DNA of 64,000 bases from Euglena gracilis (Eukaryota; Euglenida; Euglenophyceae; Euglenales): contig CP154955.1 of NCBI GenBank assembly GCA_039621445.1, forward strand, positions 40,618,426 to 40,682,425, in the 5' to 3' direction. The notes beneath the pieces are model-generated. The model saw only the letters and a list, made by a program, of their open reading frames with translations, did not search any database and was not told the DNA's origin. The position numbers and the translations under genes are program-made. Below, piece by piece: positions 1 to 9,199 of the stretch (the first letter of the stretch is position 1; each line of letters begins with the position of its first letter).

Positions 1-657
1 TAATACCGGGGTCGCCACCCGCAGCTGCGGTTGGTACGGATGGTGCGGAGGGGGGGTGTATCCACGGCCCTGAAGGGCAGCCAGAGAGGCGTAATACCTC
101 GCCGGTGCTCTTCAGACGCGAATACTGGCTCCTGCAGGAATGCCGAGCAAGCTCATCCTGCTCGGTTCCCGGAGGTCCATTGGTAGTAGGGAGGGGCCTC
201 CTGCCGAAGGGGGGACATCCCAGTTGGACAGGGGCTGCACTGGCGGGTCGGGCTGCCTCACGGTGGGGAGGTTCATCCTCCACCACCATGGGGGCTCCTC
301 CTGATCCGTGGCTCAACGCCAGGGGCAGGGGGGCGACGATGATGCTTGTGGCATCCAGTTCAGGAACATGTGTTGGGCGTATGCCCAGAGGGCACGTCCG
401 ACTGTCCGGCTGGGAGCACGTTGCGCCGCGGCGGGTAATCCGCGTTGTCGCGTGCCTCCGCGGCGCGCGGGGGCGCGAGGGATTGGGACGGGTGGCTCGT
501 GTGGGACGTGGCCGCGCCACGTTGGCGCGCGCACCTCGCCTCGCCTTGGCCGCGGCGCGGGGGGCGAGGGGGGAAATACGCTGCGGGGGGGCGGCTTTGA
601 GCGGCGGGGGTGGGGCGAGCAAAAATTCTCGTCATCCCAGGTGGGACATGCACAGCC
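1..657. other. Left edge, no gene recognised
   Basis: I see no convincing coding sequence here. The strand opposite to the window is GC-rich and partly continues the chimeric minus-strand ORF that ends at 658. A short hairpin with stem GAGG/CCTC and a loop containing GTAATA lies at 86-100, and a further TAATACC sits at position 1. The same GTAATA loop motif recurs at 7,258-7,421 on the far side of element E1, so this may be the terminal region of that element. Confidence 0.3.
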
Positions 658-2532
658 TCACCTGCCGGTGGGGGCGTGTGCGCACATATGCACGGTGTGG
701 GATCCCACCGGCGTCTGCGTTTGCAGCATGGGCGGCACATACACGCCCAGGTCCATCATGGTCTCGCCGGGTTCGAAGCCGGAATCGGCTGCGGACGAGA
801 AATAACGTCTGCCCGTCATCAGGGCTTGACCGCAGGGACACCACTGAGCCACAGGGGTGTTGGCTACCACCAACAGCTGAGCACAGTATGCATCCCAAAG
901 GGCTTGCATAAAGGGCTCCGTTGGGGGGTGTGCGCACATACGCATCGCCCGCTCCAACGTCTCCGTAGTGCGGAAGATCATCTCTCCCGCATACGGGGGC
1001 AGGCGCGATCTGCGCTGCACTGGTGGCTGAGGTGCCGGCTGCTGGACGGCAGAAGGATCTGGTACCGCATATGCGGACCGGCTGCTGGTAGCCGCGGCGA
1101 ATACCGGGGCTGAAACCCTCTCAGCATGTGGGGCACCCGGAATCGGGGCCTCAGCATACTGAGGGTACTGGGGGTATGGCGCGCCAGAAGGCTGCGGCCA
1201 TGGTGGACCTGGTCCAGGCTGGGCAGTCTTAACACCCATGGGGAGTACCGTCCATTGGTACACACCCTTGGATGTCACGAATGCCGTGTACGGTTGCGAA
1301 TCAGGATGCAAATGCATCTGATGGAAACCGTCTTCCAGATCAAAGATTGACCACAACCGGTTATCCGATTGTTTTGTGATCAAATCCTCGATCAGCGGTA
1401 ACGGGAAGGGGTCATCCTTTGTTTGGGAGTTCAGGTACCGGTAATCCAGCACCAGTCTCCACTTCTTCTGACCAGACTGGTCAGCGGGTTTGGGCACCAC
1501 AAAAGCTTGTGATGTCCACTCGCTCTTGGAAGGGATAATCCACTTCCGCTGGATGAGCTTTTCAATCATCTCGTTGAGAGCCTGTTCGCGTTCACCCGAG
1601 CAACGGAAGAATTTCCGGTGCATAGGTTTAGCGCCATCCTTGAGCTCGATTTTGCAAACACCGAACGGACCGCGAATTGCGGGGTCGATGTCGCAGGCGT
1701 AAACTGGATTATCCAGTACACCATGGAATTCGCGAGCAATTCGCGAACAATAGTCAGCAGACTTGGGGTGTTGGTCCGCACTCTCAATGACCGCAGAAAT
1801 CTGCGTTGAGGGTGTGGCATCCCCATTGGTACCAAGGTATCTTGGCACACGCGCATCGGATATTCCGAATGCGTCGAAGAAACAAATGCGAAAAATGATT
1901 TCTTTAACAGGTGGTAATAATATACCACAAAAATCCTCAAATAGTGGTACATCAGCGGGTAAATCCCACCAATGAAAACACACATGGGATAGTTGGTGAA
2001 ACCAATCCGCATTCGGATTGACGGGTATGAGGAGAGCTCCTCGCGCTTCATCGCGGAGAATTTTCTCCACCACATCCGGGATAAACTTTGGGGGAGGATG
2101 CATCCACAGCACCGTATCACCCCAGAATTTAAGAAATGCGTTGGTATGTCGCGACCAATATCGCGACAAGCGCGCATGCGCTTTTGATGAAAACGCATCA
2201 ATTTCCAACGACAATTCGAAGGAATCAGCCAAAGCCGCGATTTTGGAGAACCATTCGTCCAAAATACGGTATTGACCAAAATTAAATGCGTTCCATACGC
2301 GCATCGCGTATGTGTCGACCTTGTTCGCGGGTTGAAGAGCGGTAACGCAATTCAAGGATCCGCAAACATAGGTCAAGGGTGTGTCATCCACACTCCCAAG
2401 GGGCATTCCCAAGGGTTGATGGGTTGGATGGGTGCATACCCAGTCCATATCATGCCAGATGGAGGTGGGGGAGGTGTGTGACACGGATTTCGCGGTCCCA
2501 AACAACAAGGCAATACCTCGTTGTTGGAGCAC
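658..2532 (-). CDS. E1 pol: Dam-like domain plus truncated Ty3-type RT, chimeric C-terminus
   Basis: The ORF encodes 624 aa. Residues about 100-190 match the phage-Dam/DIRS methyltransferase-like module (IDAF, then NAFLKFW), but the catalytic NPPF tetrad is replaced by HPPP, so it is probably inactive. Residues about 285-437 are a Ty3/gypsy reverse transcriptase with the motif A region (SIFDLEDGFHQ) and motif B (LPMGVKTA). The RT stops at about nt 1,220, before the YxDD box. The frame then stays open into an unrelated Pro/Gln-rich stretch of about 185 aa with a CPCG motif, perhaps part of another element's gag. No RNase H or integrase follows. The protease lies just upstream in another frame (2,373-3,164). 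I read this as a dead, recombined element. Confidence 0.75.
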   Translation of the reverse strand: MLQQRGIALLFGTAKSVSHTSPTSIWHDMDWVCTHPTHQPLGMPLGSVDDTPLTYVCGSLNCVTALQPANKVDTYAMRVWNAFNFGQYRILDEWFSKIAALADSFELSLEIDAFSSKAHARLSRYWSRHTNAFLKFWGDTVLWMHPPPKFIPDVVEKILRDEARGALLIPVNPNADWFHQLSHVCFHWWDLPADVPLFEDFCGILLPPVKEIIFRICFFDAFGISDARVPRYLGTNGDATPSTQISAVIESADQHPKSADYCSRIAREFHGVLDNPVYACDIDPAIRGPFGVCKIELKDGAKPMHRKFFRCSGEREQALNEMIEKLIQRKWIIPSKSEWTSQAFVVPKPADQSGQKKWRLVLDYRYLNSQTKDDPFPLPLIEDLITKQSDNRLWSIFDLEDGFHQMHLHPDSQPYTAFVTSKGVYQWTVLPMGVKTAQPGPGPPWPQPSGAPYPQYPQYAEAPIPGAPHAERVSAPVFAAATSSRSAYAVPDPSAVQQPAPQPPVQRRSRLPPYAGEMIFRTTETLERAMRMCAHPPTEPFMQALWDAYCAQLLVVANTPVAQWCPCGQALMTGRRYFSSAADSGFEPGETMMDLGVYVPPMLQTQTPVGSHTVHMCAHAPTGR

Positions 2533-3164
2533 TTGATGTACGGTCGCGCATTGCGATCCGCAACCAAGTGTATGGTTACGCGAAATCGGGGTTGGTCTGG
2601 TGGGGGTGTGTGTTGGGGATGCGCTGTTGTAGCTGTGGTGAACAGGTGTATCTGAAAGTGGGTATGGTGTGGAAAACGGGGTATTGGTGCAGCTGGGCGA
2701 CTACTCGACACCGTACGTACTTCAGGCCTTTGGGCTTTCGTCTTGTAACCCAAAGGCCAACCCAAACCCAAAAAGCATCCCAAGTCACCACCGCACATGG
2801 GGGTGTTGTCAGCCGTCGTAATTTTGATCGGCTTCTTGGCTTGCACCAAGAGGGGGGTTGGTATCAACCCGAACCGAAAAAGTAGTGCAATGCGACAACC
2901 AGTGTCAATGAGAATTTTGACTGTTGCACAAAAATTTTGGATTTTGATTTCCGCTTGGACCAAAAGTTCCATGGGGGGTAAGCAAAGTGAAGGGTCTGGC
3001 GAAAATACGTTTTCTTGCCAGCTTTCCCATGAACCCTTTCCTACTTTGCACAACATTCCGAGCGGAAAGTTGGAGTGGGGGGTGGGGGACCCGAAAATTT
3101 TCCGGGTACCGACCAGGAAGGCAGATGGGCAGGGGGGGCAGGGTTGATCAGGTCCTACCTCCAT
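2373..3164 (-). CDS. E1 retroviral-type aspartic protease
   Basis: The ORF encodes 263 aa. The active-site signature ILIDTG lies at about nt 2,903-2,918, followed by a flap-like region rich in hydrophobic residues. This is the pepsin-like half-protease that matures gag-pol polyproteins. The Ala of the usual DTGA is Cys here. The C-terminal 130 residues are low-complexity Pro/His-rich and overlap the start of the RT ORF in another frame, so a frameshift (programmed or mutational) would be needed to connect protease to RT. The order in this element is gag, protease, Dam-like, RT. Confidence 0.6.
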   Translation of the reverse strand: MEVGPDQPCPPCPSAFLVGTRKIFGSPTPHSNFPLGMLCKVGKGSWESWQENVFSPDPSLCLPPMELLVQAEIKIQNFCATVKILIDTGCRIALLFRFGLIPTPLLVQAKKPIKITTADNTPMCGGDLGCFLGLGWPLGYKTKAQRPEVRTVSSSRPAAPIPRFPHHTHFQIHLFTTATTAHPQHTPPPDQPRFRVTIHLVADRNARPYIKCSNNEVLPCCLGPRNPCHTPPPPPSGMIWTGYAPIQPINPWECPLGVWMTHP

Positions 3165-3563
3165 CTGTTCATCAGCCCAGAGGTCCGTGCCCTCGGACCT
3201 CGGGCTCCCCTACTCCAGGTCCGAACCGGCCGAATAGCCGGCTATGGGCCTTTTAGAGGTATAAACGGATTTCAACGTGCGCACCGCCATGCGGGCCTCG
3301 TCGAAATCGGTATCCGTGGTCTCATCCCCCTCCCTGCCCGAAGCCGGGGTGTCATCCTCCAAACAAGATATCTTGAAACCGACTTTATGGCGGTTGGAGG
3401 AGTGACCCTTGTCACCGCGATTCATACCGCGATGACGTTGGCCAGGGCGGGGAGAACGAGAACGCGGACATTTGGATGAGTGGTGATCACTCGATCCACA
3501 AAGCGAACACCGAGATTTGTGTCGCGATTCTGGTAACGGGGGGATCGGTTTCCCGATTTCCCG

Positions 3564-5441
3564 TCAAACCGTCGTGGTGACCGGAATCCCGTCGACCATG
3601 ACCGGGTGTATCGGGGGTTTTCCCGATGCAGCTCGCGAAGAAGATGATCCGCTTCGCGAACGCGATCGCGATGTCTCGCGATGAGAATCACGCTTCTTGG
3701 CCGGGGCACCGGGTGACCTACCCCGAGGGGTACCGTGTTTCCGCTCATCGCGGAACGGGATCCGGGGGCTAATACCACCGGAACGGGGACCCGATGACCG
3801 TGAATTGCCCGATTGACGTGAAAACGCGGAGGAACCCGAACCTCGTGATGAGGTCGAGCCCCGCGGACTCTGAATACGCTTTCGCGCTTCAGGATTAGGG
3901 CACTCCCGAGACATATGTCCCGGTTTGTTGCACAAAAAGCACACTTTATCCGTGGCTTGGTCCGAAGAACGCGGGTATCGCGTTTTCGATCCCGTGGTTG
4001 GTGAAGTGGGTGAAACCGGTGATTTTTGCAATGCGTTCACCGAACCAGCCGGTAATCCTGCGGTTGGGTGTGCGGTATACGCGGACTGAATCTGACCAAG
4101 AAGCTGTGATAGCTTCAATTGCTTGGAAACGTAGTTCCAGCGTTGGTCAAGAGTCATTGCATTACCCGCCAACTCCTCACGATGGATATCCTTGATGAGG
4201 CTAGGCGTGAAATGCATGAGAACAGCGTCAAACTGTTCGCGCATTTGCTTTTCACTGAGTTCATCCACTTCAGCAGCAAGTCCTAACCATTTGGCATACC
4301 AAAGGTCAATGGACTTCCATTTGCGATCGGGTGGGGCGCATTGCCGCCACTTGGTCTCAAGGGTAATCCTAGCGACCAAACTTGAACTGGTGGAAGCGTA
4401 TTGCTCCACCAGGTCATCAAAGGAAACGCGGTAGCGAATGACGAGTTGTCGTGCGCGCTCCTTCTCATCCCTAGGGAGGCAATCGATGAATTCCATCTTG
4501 ATCACCTCCGGGTTTGTGTCCTGGGTTGGCCCTTTCAATGCCCAGTAGTACTCCCAGTCCCGGAAAAACTGTCTCCATGTGGTTGGGTCACCGTCCCATT
4601 GGGGTTTCACCTTATTCGCGATTGCGATGGTGCCCTTGAAGTCTTTCTGAAAAAACCGTTGGCCCTCGGTGGTATTCCGTGGATTCGGGCCCGGGTACGC
4701 TCGAGCACCAAGCGTATCCTTTCCGGATTCTTGTCGGAATCGCGAAATTTCTGGTGAAGGTGAATCCTGGTACCTGAAATCCGGTCGCAAACCCTGTTGG
4801 TCACCCGTAATAGGGGGACACTCCGGTGTGAGAGTATGTCGCGCATGCAACATGTGACCCACTCCCGGTGTACGGGTTTGGCTCATTCCACGCACAAGCA
4901 GGGAATGATGGATTTCTTGGTGGAGACTTGGCGGAATCGCCGTGTTTTCAGAAAATTCGGTTCCCGTAATGGGAAATTCATCCGAAAACTGGTTTTGAGT
5001 TGTGGGCAAGGCCAATGGTGGCACAATTCGCGGAATCGCGGATTGTGACACTCGGGACACGGGTGGTGGTGGTGCATGTGCACCCAGATTCGGGTTGTGG
5101 AAACGCGAATCTGGAGCATCTGGCGCATCTTCGGCAATGCATACTGCCGAATTGCGGTGTGAAACCCGCTGTTGGTTGGACACATTATCCAAACCCACAG
5201 ACAAGTCATGCACACTTTGCTCCAAATGCTCAACGAGTTGGAGTTGGCCGCAAATACGGTCAACTTCATCCTCCAAAGCGCGAATACGCTTACGGTAACG
5301 GGAAAAGTCATCCAAGTGCGGAATCCTTTCGGAAATTCCGGTAACATCTTGGACAAGTTTTCCGTGAGACTTATCCAATAATTGGAGTTGTCCCATTAAT
5401 GCTTTTACAGCATTTGAGAGAATCTGCAAAGGTGATGTCAT
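3564..5441 (-). CDS. E1 gag with CCHC zinc knuckle
   Basis: The 625-aa ORF has an N-terminal heptad-rich segment (about residues 1-90), a central gag/capsid-like domain (DGDPTTWRQFFRDWEYYW region, about residues 270-440) and a CCHC zinc knuckle of spacing C-x2-C-x4-H-x4-C (CFLCNKPGHMSREC) at about nt 3,890-3,945. A basic Ser/Arg-rich tail follows, typical of a nucleocapsid that binds RNA. Its ATG overlaps the stop of the preceding gag ORF as ATGA (5,438-5,441), an arrangement seen in coupled termination-reinitiation. Degenerate ORFs between 3,210 and 3,563 probably represent the decayed gag-pol junction. Confidence 0.75.
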   Translation of the reverse strand: MTSPLQILSNAVKALMGQLQLLDKSHGKLVQDVTGISERIPHLDDFSRYRKRIRALEDEVDRICGQLQLVEHLEQSVHDLSVGLDNVSNQQRVSHRNSAVCIAEDAPDAPDSRFHNPNLGAHAPPPPVSRVSQSAIPRIVPPLALPTTQNQFSDEFPITGTEFSENTAIPPSLHQEIHHSLLVRGMSQTRTPGVGHMLHARHTLTPECPPITGDQQGLRPDFRYQDSPSPEISRFRQESGKDTLGARAYPGPNPRNTTEGQRFFQKDFKGTIAIANKVKPQWDGDPTTWRQFFRDWEYYWALKGPTQDTNPEVIKMEFIDCLPRDEKERARQLVIRYRVSFDDLVEQYASTSSSLVARITLETKWRQCAPPDRKWKSIDLWYAKWLGLAAEVDELSEKQMREQFDAVLMHFTPSLIKDIHREELAGNAMTLDQRWNYVSKQLKLSQLLGQIQSAYTAHPTAGLPAGSVNALQKSPVSPTSPTTGSKTRYPRSSDQATDKVCFLCNKPGHMSRECPNPEARKRIQSPRGSTSSRGSGSSAFSRQSGNSRSSGPRSGGISPRIPFRDERKHGTPRGRSPGAPAKKRDSHRETSRSRSRSGSSSSRAASGKPPIHPVMVDGIPVTTTV

Positions 5442-6337
5442 CTTGGTTGGTGTGGTGGTGGGTGTGCAACCGGTGCAGGGTTATCCGACAACACGGTTGT
5501 GGTACCCATGGGCAAATTTCCAGGTTGTGGGTTATCCAACAACGCGGAAATTCGCTCATCCAACCTGGTAATCTCACCTTGCGTGGATCGGGCATTCCGA
5601 TTCACCGATTCCTCAAGCCGTAATAGGCTGTTGCAGAAATCTTGCAAGGTTTCCTGATTGTTAGTGAGCATTTTGTCATAAAATGCCTGGAAATCAGGGT
5701 TCTCGGTAATCCGAGAACTGGAACCTGCAGGTAGAGACTGCATTTCCGTTATTTTGGTAGACACCGATGCATACCGGGTCTGGAGTTCCCCAATAGCAGT
5801 CTGAATACCGCTAATGTCCGGAACTCGGTGGGAAAGTGCGGAATAGCTTTGTTGCAAACCCGCAATGGACGAGTTAATCCCGCCAATGTCGGATTGCAAC
5901 TGCAACTGCAGGGAATCCTGCCGTTGTGCCATTTCCGCGACTTTCGCGCTCAGATTGGATAATCCAACCCGATTCGCGTCACAATAGCAGGTTTTCTGCT
6001 CCAAACGGGAAAGTCGCTCCTCCAACTGCCGCACATACGTGTGGGGAGCAAAATTCTCGTTGGCTTGTGACTGGAATTGCCGAAACTTTTCCGTTTCATC
6101 GCACAACTGCATAATGCGGTGTTGCGATTCATGGAAAGTTGCGGAGAATGTGGTGAAATGGTCCATAGACACAAATCCACCACTGCTGGATGTTGCAGAC
6201 GAGGAATCTCGTGCATGCAACTGTTGTTGCAAATGCAACAACGCGGATGAACAGGACTCCGTTTGTCCCGATAACTGTTGTAGTGAGCCATGCAAGTGCA
6301 GAAACTTGGAGTCATTCCGCGTTTCCGCTTCATGCAT
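5438..6337 (-). CDS. E1 gag-proximal coiled-coil protein
   Basis: The 299-aa ORF is rich in Gln, Ser and Leu with long heptad repeats (LQQLSGQ..., LRLEESVNR..., EITRLDERISALL), so a coiled coil is likely. I recognise no catalytic motif. It is in the same frame as the upstream ORF (6,383-7,222), separated by a single TGA with open codons on both sides, so the two may once have been one long gag N-terminal region. Its 3' end overlaps the CCHC gag ORF by four bases. Confidence 0.55.
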   Translation of the reverse strand: MHEAETRNDSKFLHLHGSLQQLSGQTESCSSALLHLQQQLHARDSSSATSSSGGFVSMDHFTTFSATFHESQHRIMQLCDETEKFRQFQSQANENFAPHTYVRQLEERLSRLEQKTCYCDANRVGLSNLSAKVAEMAQRQDSLQLQLQSDIGGINSSIAGLQQSYSALSHRVPDISGIQTAIGELQTRYASVSTKITEMQSLPAGSSSRITENPDFQAFYDKMLTNNQETLQDFCNSLLRLEESVNRNARSTQGEITRLDERISALLDNPQPGNLPMGTTTVLSDNPAPVAHPPPHQPR

Positions 6338-6382
6338 GCATTCACTAATTTGCCGGAAGTTTTGCGGGAGCTGTTGGCATAT

Positions 6383-7222
6383 TCAGTCAAAGGTTTCCCG
6401 AAAGTTTGCAAGGTCAATACCCGCACTTTCGAAATTCCTCTGGCAATATCTGCCAACTTCCTGCAAGTAATTCCAGCAGTGTTCCAGCTTGGTGAAGACA
6501 TGTTTCTGGTTGTCCTCATCAAACTGAAGCACTTTGTTCAATGCGGTTGCACACTCTGCAACGCATTGTTGCACATGGTTGAACTGCGTCACAAGGGGGT
6601 GATCCCCTGGAAGCCGAGCAACAATATCCTGCACATCCTCAGCAGTGAGGAGCTCACCAGTGCCCTTCCCATAGTCATCCATGGGTTGGGATGTACCGGA
6701 GAATTCCGGCACCACGAGGCGAGTCTCCGGTTGCCAAGGTAGTACGGGATAGCACTCGATATCGGGGGGTGGTGGCAAAGCTCTGTAAGGGCTTGCCGGT
6801 GGAAGAACGGGTGGTGGTTGAAAGAAACACGGGGTTTCCAGTCCACCATCACCAGAGAAGCCCGGTGGCGGAATCACCACGGGTCTCTCCGGTGTGCGCA
6901 GCTGCACCATTGCCGCAGACAGAGGCGAATACCCCCGTTGTGGCAAGGTGAGTGCGGAAGAGGCCGCATTAGCCTCTGAAGCCAATGAAGTGGAGGGCTC
7001 ATCGCCGACCACTGTCAATGATGACAAGTGTTGCAATTGTGACAATTGAACCAATTGTGCCTCATCGGCGTGGGAACTGGAAGCACTTTCACATAAAAGC
7101 TTCCAATCCCCAGTTTCTTGGTCAATGTCTTGCAATGATGCCTGTAATAAGGCATAGTTGAATTGATGGTTGCGGCCTGTGCTTTGCATCTTTCTGGTGA
7201 CAAAAGCAGCAAAAACCCACAA
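6383..7222 (-). CDS. E1 5'-most gag ORF
   Basis: The 279-aa ORF starts the minus-strand element. It contains Pro-rich stretches and a helical C-terminus (QFNHVQQCVAECATALNKVL). I recognise no domain. Position and composition match the N-terminal gag extension of element A. It ends at an in-frame TGA, after which the same frame continues open into 5,438-6,337. Confidence 0.5.
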   Translation of the reverse strand: MWVFAAFVTRKMQSTGRNHQFNYALLQASLQDIDQETGDWKLLCESASSSHADEAQLVQLSQLQHLSSLTVVGDEPSTSLASEANAASSALTLPQRGYSPLSAAMVQLRTPERPVVIPPPGFSGDGGLETPCFFQPPPVLPPASPYRALPPPPDIECYPVLPWQPETRLVVPEFSGTSQPMDDYGKGTGELLTAEDVQDIVARLPGDHPLVTQFNHVQQCVAECATALNKVLQFDEDNQKHVFTKLEHCWNYLQEVGRYCQRNFESAGIDLANFRETFD

Positions 7223-7976
7223 AACTAAGCAGTTGTGCTGGCACCAGAGGGGCTGTAACGGGTAATACCGTACAGAGCCTTCCGGAGCCTGCTCGTCTGC
7301 TTAGACGTTGACTAGAAGCCGGGAGCTGACGCTGCGACCGTGTAATAACGGTGCAGGGGCTCTCCGCTGCCAGTCAGCGTAGGATCGAACCAATCTGCTA
7401 CCAAGTGTAATACCTGGTAGCCTTTCTTTCTGTATGGGCTGTATGTGTAGGATCGTGACCTAATCTGCTACCAAGTGTACGTCTGATTCCCAATTCCCAA
7501 TTCCCTTCGCTTTCGCCTTGGCGCACCTACTTGGGAACTGAAAATCAGAGTAACAGTAAAAACCCTTTTCCCACTTCCCAAGAAGCAAAGCACGGAGCAA
7601 TGCAGGGAGGACGGACTGGAAATCCAATTCCGGTCCAAGGAAAAGGAAGGAAAAGGTATAAGAAGAATACCACCTGTGGAGAGAGAAGGGGGCACCCATT
7701 AGGAGATCCTAATAGGATCTGCTTCCATCCTAACTTCCTCAACGGAAGGGGACAGAAGCATACGCCTGGTACACAGGTTCCCCCCCAAAGGCCTGAGTAG
7801 GGGGGTCACAGCCCCGAGAGGGCAGGCTGTGTAAACCCGAGTCCCTCAGAGGGTGCGAGCGAGGTGCAGCTTGGGGGACAGAGTTTTTTAGCCGTGACTC
7901 CCAGAGGGGCGGGGGGGGGGACACACCGTCGGGGGCTTCCAGTTTGTCTGGCACGCGAGTCATCCGGGGCCCCGGG
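7223..7976. other. Intergenic leader region between E1 and D, with hairpins
   Basis: No ORF here resembles a known protein. Three hairpins share a loop containing GTAATA: 7,258-7,271 (ACGG/CCGT), 7,337-7,352 (ACCGT/ACGGT) and 7,397-7,421 (GCTACCA/TGGTAGC). A block of about 35 bp containing AATCTGCTACCAAGTGTA occurs twice (about 7,378 and 7,446). The region may contain the divergent leaders of E1 (minus) and D (plus). Confidence 0.4.
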
Positions 7977-8111
7977 ATGAAGGACGAACATTTGCATCTA
8001 CGGGCGGTGGGACGCGTAGCGGAAGGGGTTCAGCCGTCGGTCATGGTGTTGATCGACACCGGTGCGCAAGTGAGCCTGGTGCGAAAAGGGTTGATCCCCG
8101 AGAGCATTTGA
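7977..8111 (+). pseudogene. D protease, N-terminal part, frameshifted
   Basis: From the ATG at 7,977 the frame encodes 44 residues with the aspartic protease signature VLIDTGAQVSLVRKG and stops at TGA 8,109-8,111. The remaining protease half (PLRLMAANQKPMQGG, then IVSYTWLGERNF) lies in the next ORF, in another frame from 8,108. A single indel near 8,105 therefore splits the protease. The same arrangement is intact in element A (DTGAEANLIRQG, then AILSYPWL). Confidence 0.65.
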
Positions 8112-9151
8112 CGGCGGCGGAAACGCCCCTGCGACTGATGGCCGCAAACCAAAAGCCGATGCAGGGTGGATCCCGGGAGGTGAGCATGGAGCTCACCTTC
8201 GAGGGTTTTTGTGTGGACACGGGACGGGCTGTGAAGGTGATTGCCCCAACCAGGTTGTGTGAGGCGGACGTTGCCGAGGACGTGATTGTGTCATACACCT
8301 GGTTGGGAGAACGAAATTTTCAGGTGGACCCAAAACGACATGGGTTGCGGGGTCAAGTGGGGGGAATGCTGCTTTGGATGCCTGGGAGTCCCACCGTTGA
8401 GATAAGGGCAACGGGTGGGGGGTGTCCAGAGCCCCGCGTTTGCGTTGAGACAGCGGATCTGGGGCCCAAGAGGATGGCTTTGGATTTGTTTTCGGGCACG
8501 GGCAGCGCCACGAGGGTGCTCCAAGCCCACGGGTTTTGCGTGGTCTCCGTGGACAGTGATCCCAAACGTGGGGCGACACACACGGTGGATGTGTTGACGT
8601 GGGATTGTGCGAATGCATATCCCAAGGGATTCTTCGAGGTCATTGTCGCATGTCCACCTTGCACTGAGTACAGCCGGGCCAAGACCGTTGGTGTCAGGGA
8701 CCTGGCACATGCGGACCAGGTAGTTCGAAAGACCCTGGAAATTGTGGAGTTCTACCAGCCGGCACGGTGGTGGATCGAAACTCCGGCAACCGGATTACTG
8801 GCAACAAGTAGCCTGATGGAGGGGTTCCCGTTTGTGGATTGCGATCAATGCCAGTTTTCGGATTTTGGGTATCGGAAACCGACACGTTTTTTTGGGAGTG
8901 ATCACATCTGTGATCTGAAATCGGTGGTTTGCGATCAGAGGACATGCCCAAACCTTGTGCAAGATCCTGGGAATCCGACCGGGATTCGGAAACACAAGAA
9001 CGCACAGGGGGGGAACACGGGGTCGGTGAAACGCGAGTTGGCTTACTGTTTACCCCCAAGTTTGGTCGAGTACGTGACGGGTTTGGGGAGTTCCACACCT
9101 GTGTTGGGTGCATGCACGGACGTGCGGAGTGCAGATTCCCATGGGGATTGA
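8108..9151 (+). CDS. D: protease C-half fused to C5-type DNA methyltransferase
   Basis: The ORF encodes 347 aa. Residues 1-80 complete the protease. Residues about 122-325 form a Rossmann methyltransferase of the cytosine-C5 type: motif I DLFSGTGS (126-133) for SAM binding, motif IV PPCTEYS (183-189) with the nucleophilic Cys, motif VI as WIETP (about 222-226), and a C-terminal LPPSLVEYV like motif X. The usual ENV/ENP of motif VI is ETP here, a change at a residue normally contacting the target cytosine, so activity is doubtful. Element A keeps ENP. The linker contains FSDFGYRKPTR, shared with A. The PCTEYSRAKT variant of motif IV differs from the PCQ of classical Dnmts and is nearer to what I recall of phage-type C5 enzymes. 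Confidence 0.7.
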   Translation: MTAAETPLRLMAANQKPMQGGSREVSMELTFEGFCVDTGRAVKVIAPTRLCEADVAEDVIVSYTWLGERNFQVDPKRHGLRGQVGGMLLWMPGSPTVEIRATGGGCPEPRVCVETADLGPKRMALDLFSGTGSATRVLQAHGFCVVSVDSDPKRGATHTVDVLTWDCANAYPKGFFEVIVACPPCTEYSRAKTVGVRDLAHADQVVRKTLEIVEFYQPARWWIETPATGLLATSSLMEGFPFVDCDQCQFSDFGYRKPTRFFGSDHICDLKSVVCDQRTCPNLVQDPGNPTGIRKHKNAQGGNTGSVKRELAYCLPPSLVEYVTGLGSSTPVLGACTDVRSADSHGD

Positions 9152-9199
9152 AACGGCTCACATGGGCATTGTGTTCGAGGGGGAGGTCCTCCAAACATC

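Larger units (their letters stand above)
1213..7222 (-). mobile_element. Element E1: truncated Ty3/gypsy-like retrotransposon
   Basis: Reading right to left: three gag ORFs, CCHC knuckle, protease, Dam-like domain, and RT up to motif B. The junction at about 1,213-1,222 ends RT homology abruptly. I could not define LTRs. Several frame breaks (an in-frame TGA at 6,383-6,385; frame changes in gag-pol and protease-RT) indicate decay. Confidence 0.7.

Noticed and set aside
105-1113. Plus-strand ORFs of 165-268 aa
   Set aside because: They lie opposite the minus-strand ORF, are GC-driven and show no motif.
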